Counted from the stretch's first letter, positions 9,890 through 19,179 are shown. The stretch: DNA of 64,000 nt from Nostocales cyanobacterium HT-58-2 (GCA_002163975.1 CP019636.1:807001-871000); one strand, 5' to 3'. Numbers and translations: made by a program. The notes: generated by a model from the sequence alone, not told the origin.

Positions 9890-10400
9890 AACTTAAATAA
9901 ACTCCTTATTTTCATAGATTACGAGAACTTACATATTGACAAAATAGTAATTGTGTGTATAGTTTTCACCTGATTTGTGGAAGGGAAGTAAAGCTTAAAA
10001 GCTTTGCTGTGACATAGTAGGTGTAAACAGAATCAACTCATGCACTTTCGGATAGAAATGGACAAAAATCCCAAAAACTTTGCAAGTTTCTGGGATTTGA
10101 GTGTATCAAAACAACATGAATGCTTTTTGCTTGTAGTGAAACTTTATTAAGAACTATATTGATAAATTTGGCTAGCGTATTGGCAACGCATCCAAATACC
10201 GCTTCAACTCTATTCGCGATCGCAATTCTTTAGCAAAAAAATTGCTCTTCGCTGTGGTGAACATCTGAGAGCTTGCGCTCTCCAATTTTTGGTCAAAAGT
10301 ACAGAAAGTCTAGTTATTTACCGTAGATTAGATTTTATAAAGCAGAGTATTCTAGTTAGTATAAATATTTTAGAGTATATATTTTTGGTGAAGTTGAGAT
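9890..10400. other. Divergent intergenic region between the LodA-like gene and mtnD
   Basis: About 510 AT-rich bases separating divergently transcribed genes, with a HIP1 octamer near 10217. Promoters for both directions must lie here. I looked for a SAM riboswitch because mtnD-mtnB belong to methionine salvage, but saw no recognisable aptamer. No small gene is supported. Confidence 0.4.
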
Positions 10401-10952
10401 ATGGCAATTTTACAATTGGAAGATGGGACACGGCTAACCGATTTACGAGAAATTTACCGAGAACTGGCGCCCCTAAACATTAAACTCAATCGCTGGGCAG
10501 TGGGAAATAGTCAACAGTTGCGTCAACTCTTAGGACAAGATAGCCTCAACGAGGATGAGAAAGAACAAATCTTAAAATCTTTAGATCGCTATTTTGAGCA
10601 ACTGCAACAAACAGCAGGCTATCAAATGCGTGACCTCATCGTCCTACATCCAGGAATTCCTAACCTTGATGCACTGCTGACGAAGTTCGCCAAAATCCAT
10701 ACTCATTCAGAGGACGAAGTCCGTTATATCGTTGATGGAGAAGGCATTTTTGGTTTTGTAAGACCCGATGGGACCCAAGTAGAACTGACAGTGCAGCCAG
10801 AAGAATACATCAACGTACCAGCGGGAACCGAACACTGGTTTTATCTGACTCCAGCACAGCGGATTAAAGCAGTACGGTATTTTACTGGGACAGAAGGCTG
10901 GACTCCCGAGTACACAGGTACACAAATCCGTACTCGTCAGGCTGTCGCCTGA
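10401..10952 (+). CDS. mtnD: Acireductone dioxygenase
   Basis: Cupin-fold metalloenzyme of the methionine salvage pathway. It cleaves 1,2-dihydroxy-3-keto-5-methylthiopentene with oxygen to the 2-keto acid precursor of methionine plus formate (Fe form) or to the off-pathway products (Ni form). The 183 residues show the metal ligands His100 and His102 (KIHTHSEDE), Glu106 and His145 (GTEHWF), and the family signature DEVRYIVDGEGIF. Length is normal. mtnB follows 12 bases later, so the two are co-transcribed. Confidence 0.95.
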   Translation: MAILQLEDGTRLTDLREIYRELAPLNIKLNRWAVGNSQQLRQLLGQDSLNEDEKEQILKSLDRYFEQLQQTAGYQMRDLIVLHPGIPNLDALLTKFAKIHTHSEDEVRYIVDGEGIFGFVRPDGTQVELTVQPEEYINVPAGTEHWFYLTPAQRIKAVRYFTGTEGWTPEYTGTQIRTRQAVA

Positions 10953-10964
10953 AAATTACAGACA

Positions 10965-11609
10965 ATGAATAGTCCAACGCTAATCGATCCCCGTCTTAAA
11001 CTCATATCAGCTGCCCGTCACTTTTATCAACAAGGATGGATGGTAGGGACTGCGGGAAACCTCTCCGCTCGTTTGCCGGATGGTAGCTTCTGGATTACAG
11101 CCAGTGGTCGATCCAAAGGAGAATTAGAACTGAGTGATTTTGTGCGCATTCATCCAAACGGTCAGATAGAACAACTCTCGCCAGATTTGAAGCCTTCAGC
11201 GGAAACTGCCATTCACCAAGTTCTCTATACTCTATTTCCCGAAGCTCACAGCTGCTTCCACGTCCATTCCGTAGAAGCTAATTTGGTTTCTCGCTTTGTT
11301 AAAGGAGAAACCTTACCCTTACCACAGCTGGAAATGCTCAAAGGACTGGGAGTTTGGGAAGAGAACCCTCGTTGTGCTATGCCTATATTTGCCAACCATT
11401 TACAGGTTTCCCGCATTGCAGATGAAATTAAAGAGCGCTTTACAATAACTCAAGCGCAACTACCAGCTTTACTCATCCGTGACCATGGGGTTACAGTTTG
11501 GGCACCTTCTCCTGAAATTGCTCATAATTACATTGAGTTAGTAGAGTATATCTTCCGCTACATGGTTGCAGCTAAAGGTCTGGGTGTTTGGGAAGTTGGA
11601 ATTGATTAG
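10965..11609 (+). CDS. mtnB: Methylthioribulose-1-phosphate dehydratase
   Basis: Class II aldolase-fold zinc enzyme that dehydrates 5-methylthioribulose-1-phosphate in methionine salvage. In 214 residues it shows GTAGNLSAR (phosphate loop, 28-36), ITASGRSKGEL, catalytic Glu80 in KPSAETAIH, zinc ligands His99 and His101 (FHVHS), and a later DHGVTVW (173-179) that supplies the third His. The LEMLKGLG segment is diagnostic of MtnB. The enolase-phosphatase gene mtnC, a frequent neighbour, does not follow; instead a truncated gene converges and overlaps the last 4 bases. Confidence 0.95.
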   Translation: MNSPTLIDPRLKLISAARHFYQQGWMVGTAGNLSARLPDGSFWITASGRSKGELELSDFVRIHPNGQIEQLSPDLKPSAETAIHQVLYTLFPEAHSCFHVHSVEANLVSRFVKGETLPLPQLEMLKGLGVWEENPRCAMPIFANHLQVSRIADEIKERFTITQAQLPALLIRDHGVTVWAPSPEIAHNYIELVEYIFRYMVAAKGLGVWEVGID

Positions 11610-11800
11610 CTGTTGGTCATGAAGTAAAACTTTAGCTCACCCCATAAAGCCACTGCAGCTCTAGGAACAACTAACTTTGAACGATGACCTGCGGCGCTCG
11701 TTTTCCGACACTCCACACACTGACAGTGACCAGCAGCTACAGGATCTGCGATACATTCGTAGCGTACTGCGCCACATAAACAACCACCAGAAAAAGCCAT
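11606..11800 (-). pseudogene. C-terminally truncated GFA/CENP-V-like protein
   Basis: Only about 64 residues from ATG 11800, which is preceded by a good AGAAGGG ribosome-binding site (an earlier in-frame ATG lies at 11818). The N-terminal half of a GFA (glutathione-dependent formaldehyde-activating) fold is clear: GGCLCGAVRYEC and CQCVECRKTSAAGH hold the structural zinc cysteines. The family is normally about 115-140 residues, so the second half is missing and the frame stops inside mtnB. I infer a gene broken by a rearrangement that joined it to the end of mtnB. A functional mini-zinc protein is less likely. Confidence 0.7.
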
Positions 11801-12648
11801 AAATACCCTTCTGATCATGCTGTGAGCTTAAGATTCTCCTTAAAACCCACTAGGTTTTTGGTAAGCGTATAGACCATTTGATGCTTTCAATTCCTTCTAG
11901 ATCTAGGGTGTGGCGGTATTTGTTGACAGTTGCACTTACAGTTTCAATGGAAGCAAATCCCATTCACATACCCCGTTCTGCTTGGTAATAGACTTGTCGC
12001 TAAACACGTACACAAAAAATGATGGCGCAGCAATCAAGCTAGTATTTGGTGCTCTTCCATAAGGAAAAGACTTTCGTCATGTGTGAGAGTTAGCCTGCTA
12101 ACTTGTAAAGAGTTTGTTATATTTTAAGACTGTTTGAGGGAACAAAATAAGGAAAAAATCTTTTTTTATGGTCAATTAAATTCAATTTTTCTACAACAAA
12201 TATCTACTCAAATAACCTTCCATTACTAGGCTTTAATTCAGTAAAAATAAATATCAACATTTTTTTGGTGAATAAATATCCTAATTTTTTGGAATTATAT
12301 AGATAATAGTTAATTTACCATGTTTAGAAACCCTATTTACACATTATTTTTTAGGATGTTCAAACCCGTTTGATTTGTCTATAAAATTAAGGTAAACTAT
12401 TTACTTAATTTCCACATCCTGAAAAAGTCATAAAAGATGACGAGTGTTCAAGTTACAATCTCGTTATACAGCACTAAATACTGTATAAAATAAGTCAATC
12501 AAAGCGTGAAAAAATCAGATTAAGTAATAATCACCCTCTGAAGTGTTAAGATGCGGGTTTGAAAAAAGAGCGATCGCCAAAGCTTCCTACCTCTGACGCA
12601 CAGTATCAGCGCTTGCTTAAAACTAAAGTTGCTGTAAACGAGTTAGCT
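11801..12648. other. AT-rich intergenic region with possible gene remnant and a TGAAAAAGTCA element
   Basis: About 850 bases. On the minus strand between roughly 11999 and 11850 there is a partly open frame reading like protein (MGFASIETVSATVNKYRHT and onward), broken upstream by stops; it looks like a decayed fragment whose family I cannot name. TGAAAAAGTCAT occurs at 12420-12431, similar to elements in the RiPP locus. The rest is AT-rich and presumably holds the ParA promoter. Confidence 0.35.
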
Positions 12649-13410
12649 ATGTCCAAAATTATCTCTGTTCATTCATTCCGAGGGGGAACCGGGAAATCAA
12701 ATTTGACTGCCAATCTGGCTGCTACCGTTGCTCGCTATGGGTATCGGGTTGGCATTGTCGATACCGATATACAATCACCAGGGATTCATGTCCTGTTCGG
12801 TTTTGACGAGGATATGATGCAGCGTTCTCTTAATGATTACTTATGGGGTCGTTGTGATATCGAAGATACTGCTTATGATGTCAGTTTTGTTTTCAAGGAA
12901 ACAGCCAAGAAAAATAGCCGTATTTACCTTATTCCTTGTGCTTTAAACGTCGAGGAAATTACCAGAGTCCTACGTGAGGGATACGATGTAGGTTTACTAC
13001 ATGATGGCTTCCAAGAACTGATTGACAAGCTCAACTTGGACTACCTATTCATTGATACCCACCCTGGGCTTAATGAAGAGACTCTGCTCTCCATCACTAT
13101 TAGCGATACTTTGCTCATTGTCCTGCGTCCAGATCATCAAGACTTCCAAGGTACTGCTGTAACTGTGGATGTAGCTCGCCAGCTAGAGGTGCCTGAGATG
13201 CTAATGGTAGTCAATAAGGTTTTGCCAGACGTTGATTTTAATGCTTTACGGCAACAGGTGGAAATGACTTACGATGCTTCGGTAGCTGGCATCCTCCCTC
13301 TTTCTGAAGAAATCGTTCACCTAGCAAGTGGTGATATTTTTTGCTTGCGCTACCTCAATCATCCTTTTAGTCAGTTAGTGGAAGCAATTGCCAAACAAAT
13401 TATTTCCTGA
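12649..13410 (+). CDS. ParA/MinD-like ATPase
   Basis: SIMIBI P-loop ATPase of about 253 residues. The deviant Walker A is SFRGGTGKSN, followed by VGIVDTDIQSPGIHVLF (A' motif with the conserved Asp) and LFIDTHPGLNEETLLSI (Walker B area). The start was set at ATG 12649 because the close paralogue at 50667-51461 begins at the same place; a TTG at 12559 would add 30 residues. The LNDYLWGRC and RPDHQDFQGTAVTVDVARQL stretches are shared almost word for word with that paralogue. It precedes the CHAT gene by 43 bases. Plain chromosome partitioning is unlikely because no ParB or MinE is nearby; a signalling or positioning role linked to membrane sensors is inferred. Confidence 0.88.
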   Translation: MSKIISVHSFRGGTGKSNLTANLAATVARYGYRVGIVDTDIQSPGIHVLFGFDEDMMQRSLNDYLWGRCDIEDTAYDVSFVFKETAKKNSRIYLIPCALNVEEITRVLREGYDVGLLHDGFQELIDKLNLDYLFIDTHPGLNEETLLSITISDTLLIVLRPDHQDFQGTAVTVDVARQLEVPEMLMVVNKVLPDVDFNALRQQVEMTYDASVAGILPLSEEIVHLASGDIFCLRYLNHPFSQLVEAIAKQIIS

Positions 13411-13453
13411 AAAAGTCACTCACTAGAACTCAGTATTCAAAAATTGATTAATT

Positions 13454-14830
13454 ATGAAAAAAGATAATTTTTTATCTGTAACATTTCTCGTGACAGGAAT
13501 CATCAGTCTTATTCAAGTTCAAGTTGAAGCTATTATCCTGCCTAAGGTCATTGATACTAAAATTAAAACCAGGCTAAACCGGATAGGTTTACAAGCTCCA
13601 ACTAGTCAATCAACTCTGTCAGGAGATGTTGTAGCTCAACAAGAGAAAAAATGGAAAAAAGAATACGATAATTTCTTCCAAAAAACTTTTTCTAATGAAT
13701 TGATGACGTCTAAAGCTATTAGCTACAAATTACGTGAAATTGAAAAGCAGACAAAGAAAAAGTCTGCTGTTGTCTATATGATACCGACTGCTGAACAACT
13801 CGAAATTCTATTAGTTATGCCCAAAGGTGAAACTATTCATAAGAGTATACCAGCAGCGCATAAAGACGCCTTGATGAAAATAACTAAACAGTTTCAAACT
13901 GATCTTAAAGATATCAAAAACATTCATACAACTAGTTACTTAGCTTCAGCACGACAACTTTATCACTGGTTGATTGCCCCAATAGAAAAAGACCTTAAAG
14001 CTCAAAATATAGATACTTTAGTTTTCTGTGTAGGTGGGGGCTTGCGCTCTTTGCCATTTTCGGCGTTACATGATGGTCGACAATTTCTGGTTGAAAAGTA
14101 TAGTATCAGTCTTATTCCTGCCTTCAGTTTGACAGACACTCGTTACACTGATATCCGAAACGCTTCAGTTTTAGCAATGGGGGCTTCCCAGTTTGAAAAC
14201 TTTGATCCTTTACCTGCTGTCCCTGTAGAGTTATCTACAATTGTTCAGAATCAAGGGGGAAGGAGTTTTCTCAACAACCAATTTACTTTGGATAACCTGA
14301 AATTACAACGACAAAAGCAACCTTACCAAATTATTCACTTGGCAACTCACGCAGTATTCCAGTCTAGCGCAGCCAGTTACTCCTACATTCAATTTTGGAA
14401 TACTAAGCTACAGTTAAATCAGTTACAACAGTTGCAGCTGAATACTCCACCCGTAGATATGTTAGTACTGAGTGCTTGTAGAACTGCCCTAGGGGATCAT
14501 CAAGCAGAGCTAGGCTTCTCAGGGTTGGCATTGGAAGCAGGAGTCAAGTCGGCGATGGGTAGTCTCTGGTCTGTTAATGATGAGGGGACGTTGGTGCTGA
14601 TGACGGAATTTTACAGGCACTTGAGAACAGCACCAATTAAGGCAGAAGCTCTAAGACAGGCGCAGATAGGAATGCTCAAGGGGCAAATTAGGATCAAGGA
14701 AGGGCAACTGATCCAACCAGGGCAAAAAACAGAAATGCGCTTACCGCCAGAACTAGCAGAAGTTGGAGAGATCAATCTCTCTCATCCCTACTATTGGGCA
14801 GCTTTTACAGTGATTGGCAGCCCTTGGTAA
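13454..14830 (+). CDS. CHAT-domain (caspase-like) exported or membrane-anchored protein
   Basis: Protein of 458 residues. The N-terminus (about 6-25) is hydrophobic and may be a signal peptide or anchor. A charged region follows, then a full CHAT domain from about 100 to the end. The catalytic dyad is present: His299 in IIHLATHAVF and Cys342 in LVLSACRTALG. The trailing GLALEAGVKSAMGSLWSVND and HPYYWAAFTVIGSPW are hallmark CHAT motifs. Many cyanobacterial CHAT proteins carry N-terminal TPRs; none is seen here. It lies downstream of the ParA gene and converges on the DUF928 gene. A peptidase role is predicted by family, with unknown target. Confidence 0.9.
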   Translation: MKKDNFLSVTFLVTGIISLIQVQVEAIILPKVIDTKIKTRLNRIGLQAPTSQSTLSGDVVAQQEKKWKKEYDNFFQKTFSNELMTSKAISYKLREIEKQTKKKSAVVYMIPTAEQLEILLVMPKGETIHKSIPAAHKDALMKITKQFQTDLKDIKNIHTTSYLASARQLYHWLIAPIEKDLKAQNIDTLVFCVGGGLRSLPFSALHDGRQFLVEKYSISLIPAFSLTDTRYTDIRNASVLAMGASQFENFDPLPAVPVELSTIVQNQGGRSFLNNQFTLDNLKLQRQKQPYQIIHLATHAVFQSSAASYSYIQFWNTKLQLNQLQQLQLNTPPVDMLVLSACRTALGDHQAELGFSGLALEAGVKSAMGSLWSVNDEGTLVLMTEFYRHLRTAPIKAEALRQAQIGMLKGQIRIKEGQLIQPGQKTEMRLPPELAEVGEINLSHPYYWAAFTVIGSPW

Positions 14831-14849
14831 GTGTACTTGAATTGATGAC

Positions 14850-15647
14850 TCAGTTAAGGGGCTTGTGACAACATTGGACTAAGGGCTCTTTAGCAATCTT
14901 ACTAAGTCCAACTGACTCTAACAGTTCTGCCCACTCAACAACTAGAGTTAAATCGTTAGGATAAGAGGAGCGCAGATCCATTAATGTTGCTAGAGTTTCG
15001 TGCCAAATGCCAGCCGCTGCATATATTCGTGGGCGATCGCGTGGTGCTGCCTCATGTAACTGGCGAACAAGGGTTGGACTTGGCTCGATTCTTTGAATCC
15101 ATCCTTCTATAAAAAGGTCTTCAGAGCGGTCTTGAGGATCGCAAATGATTGAGAAAAACCAGTGATAATTCTTGCCAATTTTTAGAGGTAGCAAGGTTTT
15201 GTTATCAGAAAGACTGAAGTTAACAATACCAGCAGTCGCAGGAACCATCAACCTCTTTTTATAGACGATTTTGTTATTGTTTTCCTCACGTAACTCAAAC
15301 TCTGCCAATTGTGTAGAACTTTGAGGAACATAGACAAAGAAAGTTGGGTATTCTGCTACAGTTAACCCAAGTTTACTAGCTGGCAGCAAAGCTTTTAGAG
15401 ACTTCTGTTCTAAGCTGCAATTACCACCTCGCGATGCTCCTCCTGAGCGATTCTTGGGTGCTCCAACCTTAGGAGGTTTAAAGCGAATTTTTGTTCCAAT
15501 GACTTCTCCATAAGCAGCCACTTTTTGACTGAGTGAAGTGTTTTTTAACTGAGCTTGTAACGTTTTAGGAAAGGCACTAATAACAGCTATCTGCAGCGAT
15601 ATAGCTAAAGAAACTGATGCAAACTTTAGAGAAAAATAACTTTTCAT
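14850..15647 (-). CDS. DUF928 exported protein
   Basis: Protein of 265 residues with an N-terminal signal peptide (cleavage near LQA|QL, about residue 33). The mature part matches the cyanobacterial DUF928 pattern: SLEQKSLKALLPASKLGLTVAEYPTFFVYVP, LPLKIGKNYHWFFSIICDP, and a late RPRIYAAAGIWHETLATLMDLR with a helical C-terminus. Function is unknown. DUF928, CHAT and CHASE2 genes often cluster in cyanobacteria, and here they adjoin. The spacing to the CHASE2 gene is 116 bases. Confidence 0.88.
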   Translation of the reverse strand: MKSYFSLKFASVSLAISLQIAVISAFPKTLQAQLKNTSLSQKVAAYGEVIGTKIRFKPPKVGAPKNRSGGASRGGNCSLEQKSLKALLPASKLGLTVAEYPTFFVYVPQSSTQLAEFELREENNNKIVYKKRLMVPATAGIVNFSLSDNKTLLPLKIGKNYHWFFSIICDPQDRSEDLFIEGWIQRIEPSPTLVRQLHEAAPRDRPRIYAAAGIWHETLATLMDLRSSYPNDLTLVVEWAELLESVGLSKIAKEPLVQCCHKPLN

Positions 15648-15763
15648 CTTCTTTTAACCTAGCTTTATAATATATTCTTAGTTAAAAAATATTAAATTAA
15701 ATAACCTAATTAGCTTTCAAGGACTGAATATAAACTTATAAAACAATTGAAGAATGAAATAGA

Positions 15764-17383
15764 TTAGTCATCAATTGTGTCTCCCCTCTTTTTCAACTTC
15801 TTGACCTTGTTTTGCATCTGTTGCAAATATTCTGTCTTTGAACTTGCAGGGGTTTGAGGAAGCTTTTTAGTCTCATCAACATTAATAGCTTCCTCAGAGC
15901 TATTTTCCTGAGACACTTTATTCCTTTTATTTCTTAGTTCCTTCCCCTTTTTCTGTAAGTTTTGGAAGTAATCTGTTTGTGTAATCTTAGCTACTTGGCG
16001 TTCTTTTTTAGATTGGTCAATCTTGATGTTGATTTTGAGAGCGTCTTTGACGCGAGCATAAATTGCCTGTGTGTATCCTGTCTTGTTAAATCGGTCTGCT
16101 AAAACGACACTCCCTGCAGTCACTAGAAAGGCGAATCCTGATGGTACTAGTGGTATCCAACCTCCCAAGACAAAAAAACCGAAGCACACCGCAAATAAAC
16201 TTGCTAGCGCGACTCCACTAGCCAGACCAAAACGTAGAGGGTGGCGAAATTGCCAAGCAAATATTCCTCCTACCAGTGACCATACCCCTATCCACAGAAG
16301 ATCACCCCAAGTTAACCAATACCAAAATAAGGGACGACCATCCAAGACGGCACTAAGGATTTGACTGACTGCTTGTGCATGAATGACAACTCCTGGCATC
16401 TCCTGGTCTGTTTGCTGTCCCTCACTATAAGGTGTGTAGAATTTGTCTTTGACACTCTCTGCCGTAGTACCAATGAGGACGATGCGGTTTTTTATTAAAT
16501 TAGGATTGACCTTGTCTGTTAAAACTTCTGTTAAGGTTACTTGTGTAGCAACGTGCTTTTGAGAGCGATAGTTCAGCAGCAGTTGGTATCCTTCCACATT
16601 AACATTGTTTTGGTAGCCGCCAGAATTGAGTTGTAAGCGTCCAAATACTATTGAACCTAGCTTGATCTTGTCTTGGGATGGAGTATTCTCTAGCGTGATT
16701 TTTTCTTTTTCTAAGTAATGTAATGCGAGCCGGAGACTGAGGGAGTAGACGCCGGGCTTTGTGCACATATGTGAATCAAGTCTGGCTGTGTTATCTACAG
16801 GTGGAGGATCTATAAATAGTAGAGTGCGACGCAAGATTCCACCGGGATCTATTAGCAAATCGCTAAATCCAATCCGAGCTTCTGGGACACCAGGAGGCGG
16901 CGCAACTCCAGAATCGGTCGGAGAATTACTGACTTTGCATACAGTTATAACGCGATCGCTCTGCTGCAAACGTTTTGCTAACTCAGAATTGCCAGGAGGT
17001 ACGGGAAAATCTCGATACATATCTAAACCAATCACACGCGGTTGATGCTGCTCCAGTTTCTCCAACAGCTGTGCAATTGTGCGATCGCTTAAAGGCCATT
17101 TCCTGTGTACGAAAATATCTTTTTCTGTGACTGCAACTATCAGTAGACGCTCATCGGGACCTTCATCTGGACGCAATCTCATTAACTGGTCAAAAGCCCA
17201 CAGTTCCTGTGCCTGCATCCAACCAAGTTGCCGGACTCCCATTAGCAAAGCTGTAACAATTAAACTCGTGAAAATTACGAGACGACTTGAACCTAATACT
17301 GCTGTACATAGCTTATACATCTGTGGCAACACAGAATGAATTGTCCGAGAGAACTTAGAAATCACGGAGCTTTTATCCTTCAC
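15764..17383 (-). CDS. CHASE2 sensor protein with C-terminal DYFQ motif
   Basis: Membrane sensor of 539 residues. One membrane segment near 30-50 is followed by a periplasmic CHASE2 domain (about 55-350; motifs DQLMRLRP, IGLDMYRDFPVPPG, RIVLIGTTAESVKDKFYTPYS, PGVVIHAQAVSQIL). Three further membrane segments follow (about 355-430). There is no enzymatic output domain: the cytoplasmic tail is charged and contains DYFQNLQKKGKELRNK (about 471-486), then a degenerate second copy EYLQQMQNKVKKLKKR. The same motif ends the haem-sensor protein at 51470. The start is a GTG, with ATG at residue 22 as an alternative. It overlaps the PP2C gene by 11 bases, suggesting that the sensed signal feeds the phosphatase. 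Confidence 0.9.
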   Translation of the reverse strand: MKDKSSVISKFSRTIHSVLPQMYKLCTAVLGSSRLVIFTSLIVTALLMGVRQLGWMQAQELWAFDQLMRLRPDEGPDERLLIVAVTEKDIFVHRKWPLSDRTIAQLLEKLEQHQPRVIGLDMYRDFPVPPGNSELAKRLQQSDRVITVCKVSNSPTDSGVAPPPGVPEARIGFSDLLIDPGGILRRTLLFIDPPPVDNTARLDSHMCTKPGVYSLSLRLALHYLEKEKITLENTPSQDKIKLGSIVFGRLQLNSGGYQNNVNVEGYQLLLNYRSQKHVATQVTLTEVLTDKVNPNLIKNRIVLIGTTAESVKDKFYTPYSEGQQTDQEMPGVVIHAQAVSQILSAVLDGRPLFWYWLTWGDLLWIGVWSLVGGIFAWQFRHPLRFGLASGVALASLFAVCFGFFVLGGWIPLVPSGFAFLVTAGSVVLADRFNKTGYTQAIYARVKDALKINIKIDQSKKERQVAKITQTDYFQNLQKKGKELRNKRNKVSQENSSEEAINVDETKKLPQTPASSKTEYLQQMQNKVKKLKKRGDTIDD

Positions 17384-18218
17384 GACGTACGGCTAGCATG
17401 GTAATGTCGTCAAACTGATCTGCATCACTCATGTGAGCGTTCACGCTCGCTTCAATACGATCTAACAGAGCAGTTGCTGAGGGATCATAATGCTGTAGCA
17501 AAGAGAGTAATTTTTCCTCAGTAAAAAACTGACCTTCTGGGTTGCGAGCGTCAGTAACACCATCAGAATAAGCTACTAAAATGTCACCAGGTTCTAACTG
17601 GATTTCTTGAATACCAAACTGCCTATTGGGCATGATGCCAACAGCAGGACCAGTCGGTTTAAGTCGAGCCTTAACGCCATCTAACCCAAAAATTACGGGA
17701 GGTTCGTGTCCAGCGTTCACGTAGTGCAACAAACCTGTAGTTGGATTCAACACGCCAAAAAAAAGTGTGGCGAACATATTGACCCTACTATGATTATTGG
17801 CAATATAATTATTTGTCAGATTCACAGCATTTTTTAGGGCACTAGTGCCGATTCTTGGAGCCTCTGCCCGCAGTCCCTTTGTTGAATTGTTGTTCTTATT
17901 GGTAAAATCGTCCAACCAGCTCAGATGATAATGCTGTTGGGCAAAAGCCCGGATCAAGCTCCGAAAAAGAGACATAAACAGTGCAGCTCCCACCCCTTTA
18001 TCGCAAACATCCGCGATCACAATACCAACCCGATGATGAGAAAGGGGAAAAGCATCATAGAAGTCTCCAGCTACTATGCGTGCTGGATGAAAGCGGGCAG
18101 CTATTTCCCACTTAGTTATCTCTGGCAAAGACTCTGGCAAGAAATCAGCTTGAATCATGCGAGCAATTTGTAAGTCTCGTTCATAAGTAAGCAGAAGCTC
18201 ATGTGCAGTTTTCGTCAT
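17373..18218 (-). CDS. PP2C-type phosphatase, SpoIIE/RsbU family
   Basis: Serine phosphatase of 281 residues. A short helical N-terminus (YERDLQIARMIQADFLP) leads directly into the catalytic domain with its metal-binding motifs: AGDFYDAF, IADVCDKGVGAALFMS, YVNAGHEPP, LVAYSDGVTDARN and DDITMLAVRR. No sensor domain of its own is present, so input probably comes from the overlapping CHASE2 gene product. In partner switching it dephosphorylates STAS antagonists such as the one at 18749. The set resembles the HmpU/HmpW/HmpV system that controls hormogonium formation in Nostoc punctiforme; orthology is not established here. Confidence 0.93.
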   Translation of the reverse strand: MTKTAHELLLTYERDLQIARMIQADFLPESLPEITKWEIAARFHPARIVAGDFYDAFPLSHHRVGIVIADVCDKGVGAALFMSLFRSLIRAFAQQHYHLSWLDDFTNKNNNSTKGLRAEAPRIGTSALKNAVNLTNNYIANNHSRVNMFATLFFGVLNPTTGLLHYVNAGHEPPVIFGLDGVKARLKPTGPAVGIMPNRQFGIQEIQLEPGDILVAYSDGVTDARNPEGQFFTEEKLLSLLQHYDPSATALLDRIEASVNAHMSDADQFDDITMLAVRREG

Positions 18219-18265
18219 GGATCAGTCTTCTAAGTTGTGAATGCATAATGTTATTAGCGGGCAGT

Positions 18266-18709
18266 TTACGAGCAATTTGACCGATTTGATTTTAATCGGT
18301 ACATAACGAGGATGTTGCGATTCTTATTGCCGATACGTTCATAGAGAAACTTATCGACCGAATGTAGTGCAAGATATACGCCGAGCCCACCAGGCGATCG
18401 CTGTTCCAAGGGCAGCTTTAACTGCTCTTCGTCTGGAAGTTGAGCCTGGTTGGGGTTATAAGCTAGACCCGTATCCTCAATAGAAATCGTCAGAGCTTGT
18501 TCGTCAATATCTGCTTGCAAGTTCAACATCCCCTCGTTATCGACTTGGCTATAGCCGTAGGTAATGATGTTAGTGGTTATCTCGTCTACTGCTAAACGGC
18601 AGCGATAAGCAGCTTTTTTATCTAAACCAGCTGCTGCGACAGCTGTCATCACATATTCAGAAATTTTTGAGAGCGAATCTAAAGTTGCAGGCACTATTAA
18701 AAGTTGCAT
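18266..18709 (-). CDS. RsbW-like anti-sigma serine kinase (HATPase)
   Basis: GHKL ATPase of 147 residues. The N-box is AVDEITTNIITYGY, the G1 box IEDTGLAYNP and the G2 region GGLGVYLALHSVD. It is the kinase partner of a SpoIIE phosphatase and STAS switch: it phosphorylates the antagonist or binds its target. It lies between the PP2C and STAS genes on the same strand, the usual partner-switch order. Length is normal for RsbW-type proteins. Confidence 0.93.
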   Translation of the reverse strand: MQLLIVPATLDSLSKISEYVMTAVAAAGLDKKAAYRCRLAVDEITTNIITYGYSQVDNEGMLNLQADIDEQALTISIEDTGLAYNPNQAQLPDEEQLKLPLEQRSPGGLGVYLALHSVDKFLYERIGNKNRNILVMYRLKSNRSNCS

Positions 18710-18748
18710 ACCTATGGCACTGTAACAAACTGTGGAAGATGCTTCCTT

Positions 18749-19087
18749 CTAAACCTGTTCAAGTTCGATAGCGTTATCTTCATCCACCAAAATGACACTT
18801 TGGTCAAATCCGGTTTTTTCCAAGGTATCTATCACCGTTGGTTGAGCAGCAACAATATAGATATCTGCTTGTGCTCCCATCTTTTGTTTAGCAAAAATGA
18901 GTACCCTCAGACCAGCACTAGACATATATTCCAGCTCATTCAAGAATAGAACAAGGTGTTTTGCCCCTTGGGATGCAGCTTTGTCTACCGCTGCCTTAAA
19001 AAGTGGTGCCGTCATCGCATCCAATTCTCCAGACAACCTAATCTTGGCGATATTGTTATTTGTTTCCAAAGTTGCGTTGAAAGCCAT
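18749..19087 (-). CDS. STAS anti-sigma factor antagonist
   Basis: STAS domain of 112 residues. ATG 19087 was chosen because AAAGGAG lies nine bases upstream; the frame extends to 19150 without a better signal. The phosphorylatable Ser is in ELEYMSSAGLRVL. It acts as the switch protein between the neighbouring RsbW-like kinase and PP2C phosphatase. The next gene upstream on this strand is glgX, 93 bases away, so regulation and glycogen metabolism may share a transcript. Confidence 0.92.
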   Translation of the reverse strand: MAFNATLETNNNIAKIRLSGELDAMTAPLFKAAVDKAASQGAKHLVLFLNELEYMSSAGLRVLIFAKQKMGAQADIYIVAAQPTVIDTLEKTGFDQSVILVDEDNAIELEQV

Positions 19088-19179
19088 AGCTTTTTCTCCT
19101 TTAAAAAATATAGACAATACAGAAATGTCATGAGTAAGCAACGGAGGCAAAGTTTCCCCAGTGCTGCAACTAAACTTTT

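Noticed and set aside
9890..10400. Possible SAM riboswitch before mtnD
   Set aside because: No conserved core or stem arrangement could be recognised.
11850..11999. Partly open minus-strand frame beginning MGFASIETVSATVNK
   Set aside because: Reads like protein but is interrupted by stops and has no recognisable family; at most a decayed fragment.
12649..13410. Plasmid or chromosome partition system
   Set aside because: No ParB or parS-like repeats nearby; the paralogue at 50667 sits in an exporter operon, favouring a signalling or positioning role.
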